A stretch of 64,000 bases of DNA from Orientallactaga sibirica. Lineage: Eukaryota; Chordata; Mammalia; Rodentia; Dipodidae. Location of the stretch: the NCBI GenBank assembly GCA_036365145.1, contig JAEOAD010000018.1, positions 7,334,001-7,398,000 of the forward strand, read 5' to 3'. Position numbers and translations under genes: made by a program. The notes under the pieces are model-generated. The model had not been told where the DNA came from. It ran no database searches and worked only from the letters and a program-made list of their open reading frames with translations. Shown here piece after piece: positions 1 through 12,151 of the stretch (position 1 is its first letter; every line of letters starts with the position of its first letter).

Positions 1-627
1 AAATCATGATCTTAAAGAGTAGGTTTCTTCCTTTCAAAATTTTGCATTTTTACCATTTATTCTTTCCTTAGTGGAATCATCTCAGACATCCTTTCCATTG
101 TTTCCAAGTAAAGTAGTGCCATCCTCCTTCCATGTAAAGTAAAGCCATTCTCCTTAAAGATGATATTGTGCTTGATAATAGAATCTTCAGTAAACTAAAA
201 TCAGTTTCTGTTCCTTTAATTTTAAACTTGCTTGAATTTTTCCAACCTTAAGTAGTTAAACTTTCAGTTTTATATTTTCTGCCAAGCACACCATCGCATA
301 CTGAAAATTCAATCTTGTTTATACTTACTGACTATGGTCAGAAGAATACAGCAAGTCTTTATGCCAGTAGACCAGTTCCAACAGAGTTCTTTGCTGTCTC
401 CTTTGTCCCTTTGAAAATTTACAAGCCAGCAAAATTTTCTCTACAATTAGTACTTTCAAACTCTCGGCAGAGTAGTCCATAAAACTTGGCTTACCATTCA
501 TAGAGCTTCTGCAGTCATAAGTTCCATGTCCATACATATTCCTCCTCCAGCACATAAGTTGCAAAAGACTAAAATCCACATGGTCAGGGACATCTCAGCA
601 AGACTCCACTTCTCAGTTCCAAATTTC
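1..627. other. Unrecognised non-coding stretch
   Basis: I see no convincing gene or repeat here. The longest open frame (84 codons, minus strand, 325-579) shows no recognisable motif. The segment directly abuts a minus-strand LTR and could be part of an older, decayed element. Confidence 0.4.
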
Positions 628-979
628 TGTTGTAGTCAATTTAATGTTGCTGAGATGATCATCTAAACCAGACATGGTTTATGGGATGAAGGGGTTTATT
701 TCAAGCTTTCATATCCAAGTGAAGTTCCATCAAATGGCAGAAGAGGCTGGATTCCATTGATAAATCCAAACAGAGAGACATCACCAAACAACCAGCTCCA
801 CAATCAAGCACAGCCAGAGCTCAAATCTCTTTGCAAACCTTTAGGCTGGAATTCAGATCCATCCGCAATGACATGCCCCACTGTACCAGAATTTTGCCAG
901 CTAAGGGCTTAAGCTACAAACTCAATTTTAATAAAACACCCAAATCTCTGGGGGTCATACATTCAAACCACTACCGCCA
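628..979 (-). mobile_element. Solo LTR, ERVL/MaLR-type
   Basis: Read on the minus strand it starts with a decayed form of the 'tgtggtggtttgaatg' end and carries the body shared by several LTRs in this window (6298-6619 and 39612-40013 have the same orientation; 40327-40673 is opposite). The polyadenylation region appears on the plus strand as 'gggtttatttcaag'. The terminal bases are decayed and I see no clear target duplication, so this is an old insertion. The family is inferred from resemblance. Confidence 0.6.
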
Positions 980-984
980 TTTTA

Positions 985-1225
985 ATGAAATTAATTCTTC
1001 CAATCCATGTGCATGTGAGGTATTTCCACATTCTCATCTCTTCTTCTATTTTGTTCTTCAGAGTTTTTGTTTTCATTGCCTTGATCTTTCATTCCCTTTG
1101 TCAGTGATATTCCAAGATATTTATGATATTTTTGTGGCTATTGTAAATTGAACTGCTCCACTAATTTCTTTTTGTATATGTTCTGTCATTGGTATACACA
1201 AAGGCTCTTTTTTATATTGCGTTCA
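985..1225 (-). mobile_element. L1 ORF2 fragment
   Basis: The plus strand reads 'cttccaatccatgtgcatg' and continues through 'agtgatattccaagatat'. This matches the antisense of the late reverse-transcriptase region (the [19 protein letters not shown] area) of the two larger L1 copies at 26.1-26.25 kb and 52.27-52.4 kb. It is a short, decayed fragment. Confidence 0.7.
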
Positions 1226-1233
1226 GATGGATG

Positions 1234-1970
1234 GTGTATTAGTCAGGGTTCTCTAGAGGAACAGAACTGATAGAATGAATTTTATTAAAAGGGAATTTAT
1301 TGGATTAGCTTATAATAATCCAGCAACAGCAGATTGCAGGTCCAAGAGTCAAGGAACCCAGAAGCTGCTCAGTCCATGAGACTGGATGCCTCAGCAGTCC
1401 TAATCCAGCACTGAAAGCCTGGAGGTACCCTGGAGAGACACTGCTCCAGAGGGTGCACAAACAGACTGAGTAGGCCAGAACTTCTGGTTCATTCCCCCCC
1501 CCAGTTCCCTGGTCCTGGTACACCTGCTGCTGGAATGTGGGGGCTGGACCCTGAATTCATGCTGTAGAAGCAGGCATTTTGCTCCAGTTTCCTGATTCAC
1601 CAACCCTAGGGTCCTTAAATCCCTGTTCCCCTGAGCTAGAGGGTGTCTAAGCCACTGTGGGTGCTATCCTCTTGCCCCTTGATCTCCAGCTTCTACACTT
1701 CTGGTTCCCCAACCACAGGTTCCCCTGTGCTGAAGAGTGCACACAAATGGAGTGAATAGGTCTGAGGTCCCAGTTCCCCACCTCCCAGGTGCCCAGGTTC
1801 CTTTGATATACTTGCAATGTCCACAATCTTTGCATTTGTGGTTTTAACCTCATCTTACTCAAATCCAGTTCACAATAAAACAGAACACTCAATGAAGATC
1901 CTACAAGGATAAAAACTTGCTTCCTCCTCAATAAAACAAGACTTTTACCTCAAGATGGGTAGACCATAAT

Positions 1971-1971
<1 letters not shown>
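1234..1971 (-). mobile_element. LTR-like fragment, ERVL-related
   Basis: On the minus strand the right end reads 'agagaaccctgactaatac', preceded by 'aataaattccc', which is the usual terminus and poly(A) signal arrangement of old mammalian ERVL-class LTRs. The inner block 'ctgaggcatccagtc' with 'atggactgag' recurs near 31.88 kb in opposite orientation, so the two are related. Because it sits directly upstream of an L1 ORF1, an alternative is that it acts or acted as a 5'UTR-like sequence for that L1. Confidence 0.45.
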
Positions 1972-2006
<35 letters not shown>

Positions 2007-2037
2007 AAAAAAGAAAGAAAAGAAAAAAGAAAAGAAA
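1972..2037 (+). repeat. A-rich tract
   Basis: A run of over 30 A is followed by A-rich sequence with scattered G. It separates the LTR-like fragment from the L1 ORF1 remnant and may be a retroposon tail. Confidence 0.8.
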
Positions 2038-2064
2038 ACTGAGAGATCTCTACCAAGGATGTAT

Positions 2065-2765
2065 AGTCCTACAATGGAAACCTCCAATGAAATCATAGAG
2101 AAAGTAACAGAAATTAAATCCTAAAATAAAAACACAACAAGCTTTGTGACACCGATCAAGAAATTGCTGAACTGGATGCACGCAAATGATCAAAAACCAA
2201 CAATCACACAACTGAAATTGAGAAGAATTGTCTCTTAGAGCACTCAGCTTTTGTCACTAGACTTAACTTAATTGAAGAAAGCCAGAGAAGCCTCAAAAAA
2301 GAGATAAATGGATTGAAGGTGAGTCAACAAATAGAGGATCTCAATAAAAAGCTGATTAAGCTTGATGAAGACATGATCAAATGCAAGAATGAATTCCAGG
2401 AAGCATCAAGGAAATTAGACCTTGAACTGAAATAGTACTTCAAAAAAGATATGGACATGTTGCGAAATGACACAACAGAAAACAATAATCAAATAGAGCT
2501 TTTACCCTCTCTAGAACCTCTCACTAACAGAGTCACTCATGTGTAAGACAGAACCTGTGATATGGAAGATACAGAAGAAATTGATCAAAAGTCCAAGTTT
2601 GCTAAGTTTAAAAAATCATGTTAACAGAATACATGGGAACTATGGGATACCCAAAATGACCAAATATCTGGATCATGATATACCAGAAAGGGAAGAAATC
2701 CAGGCAAGAGGCATAGAGGCCATATTCAACAAAGTTATTGAAGAAAAAAATCCCAATCTTGCAAA
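2065..2765 (+). pseudogene. L1 ORF1 remnant
   Basis: Translated pieces give a charged, helix-prone stretch resembling an L1 ORF1p coiled coil (EESQRSLKKEIN-like), and then 'GIPKMTKYLDHDIPEREE' followed by 'IFNKVIEEK'. These correspond to the start of the RNA-binding domain in the intact-type copy (PNIRIMGIPEGEE..LFNKIIEE). Frameshifts and stops break it into short frames, and the C-terminal RNA-binding region is lost at the deletion junction. ORF1p normally coats L1 RNA as a trimeric chaperone; this copy cannot. Confidence 0.75.
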
Positions 2766-4330
2766 AGACAAATATACAGAGAAATAAATAGGTAAGGCTG
2801 TCCCATTTTCAATAGCCACAAAAAATCAAATACTTTGAAATAACAAGAACCAAAGATGTGAAAGACTTATATAATGAAAACATAAAAACACTCAAAAAAA
2901 GAAGCTGAGGAGGACATGAGAAAATGGAAAGACCTCCTATGCTCCTGGATAGGTAGAATAAATATTGTGAAAATGACAATTCTACCAAAAGCAATATACA
3001 GATTTAATGCAATACCAATAAAAATCCCAGCATCATTCTTCACAGAGATAGAAAAAAAAATGATCTCAAAATTCATATGGAATGGCAACATGCCTCAGAT
3101 ATACAAACATATCTTCAGCAAAAGAAACACCTCTGGAGGTATCCCCATACCCAATCTAAAGCTATAATATAAATCCATAATAACAAAAACAGCATGGTAC
3201 TGGCATAAAAACAGACTTATAGATCAATGGAACCACTGAAGTCATGGGACTTATGTCAACTAGCTAGAGCCACTTGATCTTTGACAAAGGTGCCAATAAT
3301 GTAGCCTGGAGAAAAGACAGCATCTTCAGCAGGTGCTGGATAAATTGGATAACACATGTATAAAAATGAAAGTCGACCCACTCATCTTACCACACACAAA
3401 AATCAACTCCAAATGTATTAATGACCTCAATATAAGACCTGAAACTCTTCAACTACTTGAAGAAAAAATAGGAAGAATTCTCCATGATATAACAGTGGGG
3501 AAAGACTTCCTGAACAATACTTTAGTAGCCCAGGAAATTAAACAATCTCTCATCCGATGGGATCTCACGTAGCTAAATGCTTTTGTGCAGACAAACATAC
3601 CATAAGCAGAGACAAGCGATTACCCACGGAATAGAAAAAAAATTTCACCACTGACAGAGGCCTAATATCTAAAATCTATAAAGAACTCAAAACTCTAAAC
3701 AATAAAAAAAAAACTAACAACTCACTCAAAAATGGGGTAGAGAATTGGATAGGGAGTTCTCAAAGGAAGAAATACAAATGGCTAAGACACACTTAAGAAC
3801 ATGTTCAATATCACTAACCCTCAGGGAAATGCAAATTAAAACAAGTATGAGATTCCACCTTACTCCAGTAAGGATGACAATCATTAAAAAAAAATCAAAC
3901 AACCACAAATGTTGGCAAGGTTGTGGGGGAAAGAGGAACACTTAGTTACTGTTGGCACAAATGCAAACTTAAACAACCACTATGGAAATCAATATGGAGA
4001 ATCATGAAAATATGCATACAGAGCTACCAACAGACCCTGATATTACCTTACTGAGCATTTTCCCTAAATGCTTCATGCTTCACTACAGACATATTTGCTC
4101 AACCATGTTTATAGCTGCTTAATTCATAATAGCTAAGAACTGGAATCAACCCAGGTGCCCATCATTGGACAAATGGATAAGGATGTTCTGTTACATCTAT
4201 ACAATGGAATTCTACTGAGCAGTCAGTAAAAATGATACAATGAAATTTATAGGAAAATACATGGGCTTAGAAGAGATCATACTCAGTGAACACACACAAT
4301 CACAGAAAGACAAATAGTGCATGTTCTCAC
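2766..4330 (+). pseudogene. L1 ORF2 C-terminal remnant
   Basis: Open pieces at 2916-3167, 3333-3572 and 3745-3945 carry the post-RT landmarks [10 protein letters not shown], the [17 protein letters not shown] block, DLNIRPETLQLLEEK and [10 protein letters not shown]. The endonuclease and catalytic reverse-transcriptase core (FADD) are absent because of the upstream deletion. Several frameshifts separate the pieces. No product is expected. Confidence 0.8.
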
Positions 4331-5661
4331 TCATTTGCTGTTCCTAACCTGCATCAACTTGAGTTGTTGGCATATTGGATAGACAACTTGAGGCCCAGAC
4401 AAAAGGTATGGAAGGATTTAGGGGCAGGGGAAGGGTCATGTGTGTCTGTGTGGGGGGAAATAAATATAAAACTAAGCCCCAAATGCACTTGTACCATAGA
4501 AACATTTCTCCTTGAAGGTAGACTAAAAGATACAACTCTCAACAGGAGTATGGGGGAAGCATCTGAAAAGAAGGGCCCTGGAGAGGGTGAAATGAAGCTT
4601 ACCTTTAAAACCTTTTGGCTCTGACCTGTAACTCTTCATACATAAATAGATGCTACCCACATTGAACAGTTGATCAGAGAGATCTATGAGGTCCCCAAAA
4701 TAAGACAGGCTTCTGTCAAAGCATTGATTACCTGCCTTAGGTAAAAGGAAAGACCCTATTGCTGAAGACACCATATGCTGCTGACACAGAACACAGAGAG
4801 TTCTGGCTGGAATCTGAAAGAAAGCCAGTGTCCATACAACCCATCATCTAGTGTTGGAAAGCACTACATGAGCTACTGGGGGAACCTGGCCAACAATGGT
4901 GTGAGTAAGCAGGGGTCTAAGCTACTCAGAAGCAACCAGCCTGATAAGAAGTACACATCAGTGCAATGGTGGCACACAGCCTTAGTGGGTAAGAGGGGCT
5001 AAGAGATTCACTGAGTGGAATGGAACCCATATCTGGAATTGGGAAACAGATCAGAATCCTATGGAGACAAAGATTATGCTCTCCAATTTGAAGCTTCTAC
5101 TAGTCTTTGGCTAAAAGAGGGGCTATATCCATCAAACTCTCCCTTAAATTAATAACGCCCATCCAGTTTAAACTATTCTGACTTCACTCTCCATTGGAGA
5201 ATCCATTTTTCTTTTTCATAAGGTGGCAAAACTAAAGGAGATAAACCACCCCTCACATCTCAGTCAAGGCTCAGGCAAAACCACAGAGGAATTGGATAGA
5301 TGAGCAAGAGTGCTTCTTCCATGGTGAGCCCGACAATTAGCACTTGGAAATCCAGAGGCTCCTAAGAGCTCATTATTGAAGTACACTTAAAACCCACCCA
5401 CCAAGGCTCAGGGAATTTTGAAGAAAAGGGGGCAGAAAGATTGTAAGGGCCATAGGTTGTGATGTCCTGCCCAGAGGCATTGCCTTCCCCCCAATAACTG
5501 ACTGTTGTTCCCACAATGCATAACCCACAACTCCATGGGCAATACCAACGACCCCACCTAGGTCAGACCTTACAGAATGGGGGCGGGGAAGTGGGAAAAT
5601 ATGGTACCAACACATGATGTAACCATACAAAGTATGTTCTTAATAAAAAAGCATAAGTAAG

Positions 5662-5848
5662 GCTGGGCGTGGTGGTGCAGGCCGGGTGTGGTTGCTCACG
5701 CCTTTAATCCCAGCACTCGGGAGGCAGAGGTAGGAGGATCACCATGAGTTCAAGGCCACCCTAAGACTAGGTAGTGAATTTCAGGTCAGCCTGGGCTAGA
5801 GTGAGACCCTAACTTGAAAAACAAAAACAAAAACAAAACAAAAAAAGA
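5662..5848 (+). repeat. B1-like 7SL-derived SINE with doubled head
   Basis: The body 'tttaatcccagcactcggga' and 'gtcagcctgggctagagtga' is B1-like and ends in an A-rich tail of CAAAAA repeats. The first ~19 nt of the element occur twice in tandem: 'ggctgggcgtggtggtgca' is followed by 'ggccgggtgtggttgctca'. It lies immediately after the L1 3' end. Confidence 0.9.
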
Positions 5849-6297
5849 GAGCAGAATTAATAAAACTACAAAAATGAAAGCCAGTTATTCTTGTAAATTG
5901 AATATTAACAAATATTATATTAAAATCAATCAAATAGACATTTTTTAATGTATGTAAAAATTCAGACAAGAAACAGGAAAGAAAACATTCCTCTTTCACA
6001 AAAAAGGAAAGCCTGTGAAGCTAGACAGACAGAACACCAAGGTTTTAGCCCCTGGAGAAAGCCACTCCCAACCTGTGGTACCTAGTTAAAGCCTTTGGAG
6101 TAGAGTAGCAGCTAGGACCTCAGTAAGTCCACACAGGTGTGCATCTGGTTTTATGTGAATCCTCCAGGTAAGGTTAAAGTCAGCAGCATGCAAAGCTCTC
6201 TCAAGAGATTATAATGTAGGCCATGACCTGCAGAACCATAGTACCAGTTCTACTCCAGACTCAGTGGGAATGGAGATGGGTATCCATTGGTCATCAC
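5849..6297. other. Unrecognised non-coding stretch
   Basis: AT-rich sequence, then a mixed segment before the next LTR. No gene or recognisable repeat is seen. The last five bases (6293-6297) are the left target duplication of that LTR. Confidence 0.4.
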
Positions 6298-6619
6298 TGT
6301 AGCAAGTGAGTTCCTTATTGCTGGGGCAAACATCCAACCCAAAGCAGCTTATGGAAGGAAAGGGTTTATTTCAGGTTTACAAGAATCCATTAATGGTGGA
6401 AGAAGCTGGCTCACTTTCATAGATCCAAGTAAAGAGACATTATTAAAAGCCAGCAAGCACCAAACATGATAAGCCAATACCACAAACTGCTGTTTTTTAC
6501 ACTTTAGGGTTGGACTCCAAGATCTTCTGCCAGCTGGGCAGCTAGAGACTCAAGTTACCGACTTAATCAAAAATATCTCAAACTAATGGGTAACATAAAA
6601 TGAGATTCAAACCACCACA
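6298..6619 (-). mobile_element. Solo LTR, ERVL/MaLR-type, with 5-bp target duplication
   Basis: On the minus strand it begins 'tgtggtggtttgaat' and ends in CA. It is flanked by perfect 'atcac' copies at 6293-6297 and 6620-6624; a 5-bp duplication is usual for ERVL-type integration. The flanking repeat fixes the borders and shows that this window-wide family is a set of real LTRs rather than DNA transposons. Confidence 0.85.
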
Positions 6620-6827
6620 ATCACTATATACATTACATCTTGGACTTGATGCTTAAAGATTTAATAGCTGCCCTGTTAAATTTTGGCTTTGCTTTAAGCC
6701 AAAATTTGCTTCAAGCCAATTATTCCTTTTTTACTTCTGTATTTTCCCTTTTAAAATAGAAATGTTTATTCCACTTCCTATCCCATCATTACATTTTAGA
6801 AATTTAGCTTTATATTATTTATTTATT

Positions 6828-6960
6828 TGGTTTTTCAAGGAAGGGTCTTACTTCAACCCAGACTGTCCTGGAAATTGCTATATAGTCTCAGACTGGCCTT
6901 GAACTCCAGCAATTCTCCTGACTTGGCCTCCTGAGTACTGGGATTAAAAGGTATGTGTCA
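6828..6960 (-). repeat. B1-like SINE
   Basis: Plus-strand words 'gactggccttgaactccagc' and 'ctgagtactgggattaaaa' are the antisense B1 body. It is diverged and incomplete at the head. Confidence 0.85.
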
Positions 6961-7130
6961 TAATATTTTATTATTTTATATTATTATTTGATTTTTTTCA
7001 AGGGCTCACAGATTTTGGTCTGGGACTCTTGACTGATGCTTGAAGAACTTAAGACTTTGGGCTTTGGGGAATAGAATGCATCAATTTTGACCTGGGAAAC
7101 AAATGTAAACCATGAGGGCCAATGGCAGAA

Positions 7131-7397
7131 TGCTATGGTTCATATGTGGTTTGTTCACAAGAATTTGTGTGCTAGAAGCTTAGTCATAAGTGTGGTGATA
7201 TGGCAGGTAGTATACCCTAATAACCTTTAATTGATGAAGCCTGTATTCTCTTTCTGTCTTCCCATGATATCTTTCCCTTTTATATCTGTTCCTAATGTCA
7301 TCTGCCATGGAGACCTGACTAGAGCTAAGATGATGATGGCATTATACCCTTGAACCCTCACATGTGGGAATTTAATAAACTTCATTTAAAAATACTA
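7131..7397 (+). mobile_element. Decayed LTR, MaLR-like
   Basis: It begins 'tgctatggttcatatgtggt', contains 'agaagcttagtcataagtgt' and approaches its end with 'tttaataaactt', the layout of MaLR LTRs. No target duplication is visible and the ends are not certain. Confidence 0.45.
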
Positions 7398-9057
7398 ATT
7401 ATTTTGTTCAAGCAAAGAATTTGAACTATATGCAAAGCTTTTTGCAATCTGTCCCCATCTCTTTCCTCAGCATTCAAAAACTCTTGCTATTCCTCTGGCT
7501 TTTAATCATGTATTTTAATATCTCTACTGGAGACACATTTTATTGTCACAGAAATGTATTCTGTGTTCAGTACGATTGTTTTTTTTTATTACAGGCCACC
7601 TCTGTATTCTTATATTCTCTACTCATGATGTTGATTTTGGCTTTGGCCTGAGGTCAAGAGGGATACCCCAGAGGAAGGTTAACTCTTCCTGTTTGTGTTA
7701 CGGTGTCATGCCTTCCTCCTTTGTATTAGACTATAAGATCCTTTTGTTCAGAGACCATGCAGGGTTTCCTTCATCACCAATAATATCCCTGTGTCTATTG
7801 TAATGCTGACATTTAGTAGGGCTCAAACTGAAATATACCAAATATATGAGGAATAAATAACTGGATCAATACATGAATGCCTGCATGTCTAGCTTTGAGA
7901 ATCATTATATGTAAGTGGCTAAGGCATATATTTTAGGCGAAAGGATTATTTGGAAGAATTAGAGCTCAAGCTAAGAGTTGTGGAGACTCAGGCTTCTCCT
8001 TCCAGCATTCTTTTCATTTTCCTATGCTGGTGGTCTTCTTGGCCTATAGACATTAGAGTCCCTAGTGCCAATTCGTCTCACATTATAAAGTTATGTGCCT
8101 CATAAACTACCTATAATGTATTAGAATATGGCTCTGGGCTTTCATGTTCACCATGAGAACCCTCCTGCACTATTTACATTGTATCTTTATTATCTACTTG
8201 GAGTTACTGAGCCAGAGGTCATGAAAAGATAGAGATTTCCTCTTTGAAGGTAGATATTTGACTCTATAATTGCTCCATATATCTTTTATTTTGAGGTGTC
8301 AGAGTTTGGCCAGTATATTTTATCTGCCACCACTGGGAGAGAATTTTCCATAAATCCATTTAGCAAATATTTATTGACTACACCATAAAAATTCGAACTT
8401 CAGTAGGTCTATAAACACTCTTTCCCCAAATTTTCTTTATAGGAAAAAGGTAACAGAATTCTAGTGTAACCTATGACTTATGTTCTCCAACCCATTAAAT
8501 AGACTTCTATGTGTGTAAGGAATATAAAAAAATCGAGGTGCTCTTCTACCTGTAATGGGCTTATACTTTTGAACTTATAGCTTCTGTGGCTTTCAAGAGT
8601 TCAGACAGCCATTACTGGATAATACAGTCTTCAGTCATGAAGCCAATCTAAAACCTTAATTCTTCTCCTTTGCCCTCACTCTTATTCCAAAATAGCTCTC
8701 TTCTTTTCTAACAATCCATTATTCTGCATTTATAGCCATATTTATTCCCTAAGAAGCCAGTCTAATGCATACACTGCTCTGGGAGTACAGGAGAGTTATT
8801 ATTTCTGGGGAACTCTTGATAAAGTGGTGTGAAAACTGAGGTGTAGAGCTAACTGGAAGGTTCCCAGTGGGAGTGAACCCTGGAAGGTCATCTGTAGTCA
8901 ATCTGATAACACAACTTTACTTTGTTTCCTATTTCTTTATTTCACATTCATTTTCTGGGGATCTTGTCCTGATAAACAGTTTGATTAATCTTTCACATAG
9001 GCGCTTTTCATAAGAATCTATGTTAGGATAGGACTTGAACATAATAAATCTGTTTTC
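7398..9057. other. Unrecognised, probably single-copy DNA
   Basis: No repeat family or coding frame is recognised over about 1.65 kb. Open frames are at most 86 codons and have no motif. Confidence 0.4.
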
Positions 9058-9070
9058 AAAAATAACCCAG

Positions 9071-9255
9071 GGCTGGAGGGATGGCTTCATGTGGAACTTG
9101 CCTGCAAAGCCAAAGGACCCAGGTTTGATTCCCCAGGACCCACGTAAACCAGCTGCACAAAGTGGCAAATGCATCTGGAGTTTGTTTGCTGCAGCCAGAA
9201 ACCATGATGTGATTCTCTCTCTCTCTCAAATAAACAAATAAATAATAAAATATTA
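9071..9255 (+). repeat. B2-like tRNA-derived SINE
   Basis: The head 'ggctggagggatggctt' and the B-box-like 'ggtttgattcc' mark a tRNA-derived pol III SINE with a CT-rich, then A-rich tail. It is flanked by a 13-bp duplication (9058-9070 and 9256-9268) with one mismatch, in keeping with L1-mediated insertion. Confidence 0.92.
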
Positions 9256-9351
9256 AAAAATAAGCCAGCTTAAAATGTAATTTTACTATGTAAGCTATGT
9301 TAGACATAAAATTGTAAAATTATCCCAGTGCTTTAGAATTCTGTATTTCAG

Positions 9352-9538
9352 GGCGTGGTGGCGCATGCCTTTAATTCCAGCACTCAGTTGGCAGAGGTAA
9401 GAGGATCACCATGAGTTCGAGGCCACCCTGAATAGTGAATTCCACGTCATCCTGGACTAGAGTTAGACCCTACTTTGAAAACCCAAAAAATAAATAAGTA
9501 AATAAATAATAAATAAATAAATAAGCAAAAACAAAAAA
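9352..9538 (+). repeat. B1-like SINE
   Basis: 'gggcgtggtggcgcatgcct' starts a B1-like body, which ends in an AATA-rich tail. Confidence 0.9.
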
Positions 9539-9629
9539 CAAATGCATTGTCTATGAAAGACACGGTGATCTGCAGATAAGAGCATAGTCCAGAAATCCAG
9601 GCAAGCTTTTTGAATCATAGCTGTAGCTG

Positions 9630-9922
9630 TGTGGTGGTTTTAATGTAAATGTCCCTCCTAGCCTCACATATTTTGTATTGAACTTCCTATTTAGTCTCCA
9701 ACAGGCAGAGTCCTGCTGGAGAATGAATGTCACTGGTGGCAGATCTTAGGTCTAGTCTACTGTGTGTTTAGAGCCACCTTTAGCACTGAGTGTTTGCTCT
9801 CTGCTGTATATGGATGATGAAGTGATCAGCTTCCTTTGGAAGCTGTAAGCCTGAAATAAACCCTTCCTCTAATAAGCTGTTTTGGTCAGATGTTTTGTCC
9901 CAGCAATGAGAAGATAACTACA
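9630..9922 (+). mobile_element. Solo LTR, ERVL/MaLR-type
   Basis: It starts 'tgtggtggttttaatgtaaa', has 'cctgaaataaacccttcc' near the end and finishes with 'taactaca'. It belongs to the same family as 40327-40673. No clear flanking duplication is seen. Confidence 0.7.
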
Positions 9923-12151
9923 GCAACTTAATGGACAACTTAATTTTATTCTCTTCAGGTGGGCAACATAGCTAAAAAAGCAAACTTATTTTAATATATT
10001 CTAAGATAAGTTCAAGGCCTATAAAATGGAAACGAATTGCTCAACCTCCTGTAAGGTGTTTCATGTCTCCCTGTCCCTTGGTCCACTCTTGTTTTTAGTC
10101 CCCAGATACCGAAGAAAAGAGATAATGTTTTGAGTTTGTATTATTTTAATGATTACCTCAATAAACATTCTGCAGTGGAAAATCTCTAGGGTATTCATGG
10201 CAACATTGAAGACTTTTCCTTCCCTTTTAAGATAGTATAAAGTCTTTTATTGTTTAGAAGTATATAATTTGTTTATAAGTCATGTTTGATACATACTATT
10301 TCATTATATCAACACATAAACTATAGAGTATGTAATGAAACTTTCTAACATCTTCCAGAAGATTCATTCTCTTGTATACTAGTAAACATATTTACTAGTT
10401 TACTTGGCTAAGAACTTACCCCATTTCTTCTGTGTGTCTAACACTGTGATAGATAACGGAAATGTATAACTGCTCAAATCATAGTCCTCTAAAGAGGCTT
10501 CACAGTTTCCTGGGAATAAATAAAGTGCCTCACCATTGCTATGATCAGCCCATGTTTTTAGGACACAATAAGATAATGCTACATGGGGTGGGATGGGTAG
10601 TGAAATATTCATAGAGGAATGACTCTTGCTCAGTGTTAGGATCTAAGAGTTTTTCACTAGTTAGCTAATGTATAACAGACATTTTTTGATCAAGAATTCA
10701 TCATGAACAGAGATACAAAAAGACAGCACATCTGTTTAGGGAAACTAGAAGAACCAGATATGTCTGAATCACAATTTTTTAAGAAGAGGAAGAAAGGGAT
10801 AAGTGGTGGAGAGGTGAGGTAAGCAAGAATAGCTCATAGTGGTTATGGTGTGACTGGGTACATTGTGCTGCACAGGAAAATATCATAATCTGATTGATTT
10901 TAAAAAATCCTTCCGTCTGCAATAGAATGCATAAGTGAGAAACAGATTAATACCAACTAAGCCAGAAAGAATCTGTTGCAGTTATTCAAGAGAAATGATG
11001 AAGGTATTTTAAGGAAATACATGGAAATAGGGAGGAATTAGATATTACTTGATTTCTTGGAGCTTCATCATGGATTACATGTAGAAAATGACACAAAGGA
11101 TGACTCATAACAACAGCAAATTTATGGAATGAATTACATGATATTAACATTAAACTATATTGGGATGGTAAGAAGAAATGCAGTCTTGACCAAAGACAGA
11201 AACAGTAAGTATAGCTATATTGAGATGGAATCTTACAGACAAATGCATACTTACTACCTAGTTAGCTGTTCTAAAATTTAGGATAGTTAAGGGATTGGAT
11301 TAAAAGTCCATTTTGGTGGTTTGTCAACAAGTAGTCTTTGAAATTACTAGAGAAGATGAACTTAAGAAAGGAATATAAAATAAAAAAACGAAGAGAACTG
11401 AGGTCAGAACTTTCTACCATCCAAAGAAGGGCAGTGTAGAACCTAAGAAGAGATAAGCAAAAAACAGTGCTGCAGAAGCTGAGGAACATATTACATGTTT
11501 TCTAGAAAGATAAATTAGGATGAAAAGGGGGCAAATATCTTCAGGGTTTGGAAATTCATTACTTTTCCAGAATTCAGTTCAATGTAAAAGCGAGGACAAA
11601 CCATAATTTTATCTGGCTGGAGGGTGGGGAGATTCAAGGGTTGAAGATAGCAATAGCAGACCCTAATATTAAGGACATTAGCTGTGGAAGAAGAAGGTAA
11701 TTCTTTCATCCTCACAGGATCTCAGAGTTCCCGAAGTGTTGCTTTAACTATGGGAGACCCAGCACTTACAGTAGTTGAGGAAAAGGTTGAGTAGAAAGAA
11801 AATTGCTAATTTAGGATCTTGTACTTCATCTCAGAGATGATTCAAAAGAATGATATGATCAAAGAGTACACTGAATCAAGACCATAATATTAGTTATTCT
11901 TTCTTGAAGTAGCATAATTATAAAGGCTAGATATATGAGAACAATGTGTTGGCAAGGCCAAACGGCTTCTGAAGATTCTAGGTGACATTCATGCTTTGCT
12001 TCTTTCCAGATCCTGATAGTTGCTGGCAGTAGTTGGCATTCTTTGGTTTATGACTTCAAGTCTCTAATTTCTACCTCTGTCTTCACAAGACTGCCATCTT
12101 TCTGGGCATGTTTTTGAGTCGTCAACTCTTCCTCTGCTCATTAGGCCACTG
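9923..12151. other. Unrecognised, probably single-copy DNA
   Basis: About 2.2 kb of AT-rich sequence with no recognised repeat or gene and only short open frames. Confidence 0.4.

Larger units (their letters stand above)
2041..5661 (+). mobile_element. L1 LINE with large internal deletion
   Basis: The element runs from ORF1-like sequence straight into the last part of ORF2 and then a long 3'UTR ending 'aagtatgttcttaataaaa', a typical rodent L1 3' end with its poly(A) signal. ORF1-like sequence stops near 2760, and the next bases match ORF2 just before its SIATKK..YLGI block. About 2.7 kb is therefore missing compared with the full-length copy at 23.2-30.7 kb. Both reading frames are full of stops. 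Confidence 0.85.

Noticed and set aside
2788..2796. Splice-donor-like 'aggtaagg' near the L1 deletion junction
   Set aside because: A spliced-out intron would not leave the GT in the product, and the bases align with ordinary ORF2 sequence. Microhomology deletion explains the join better.
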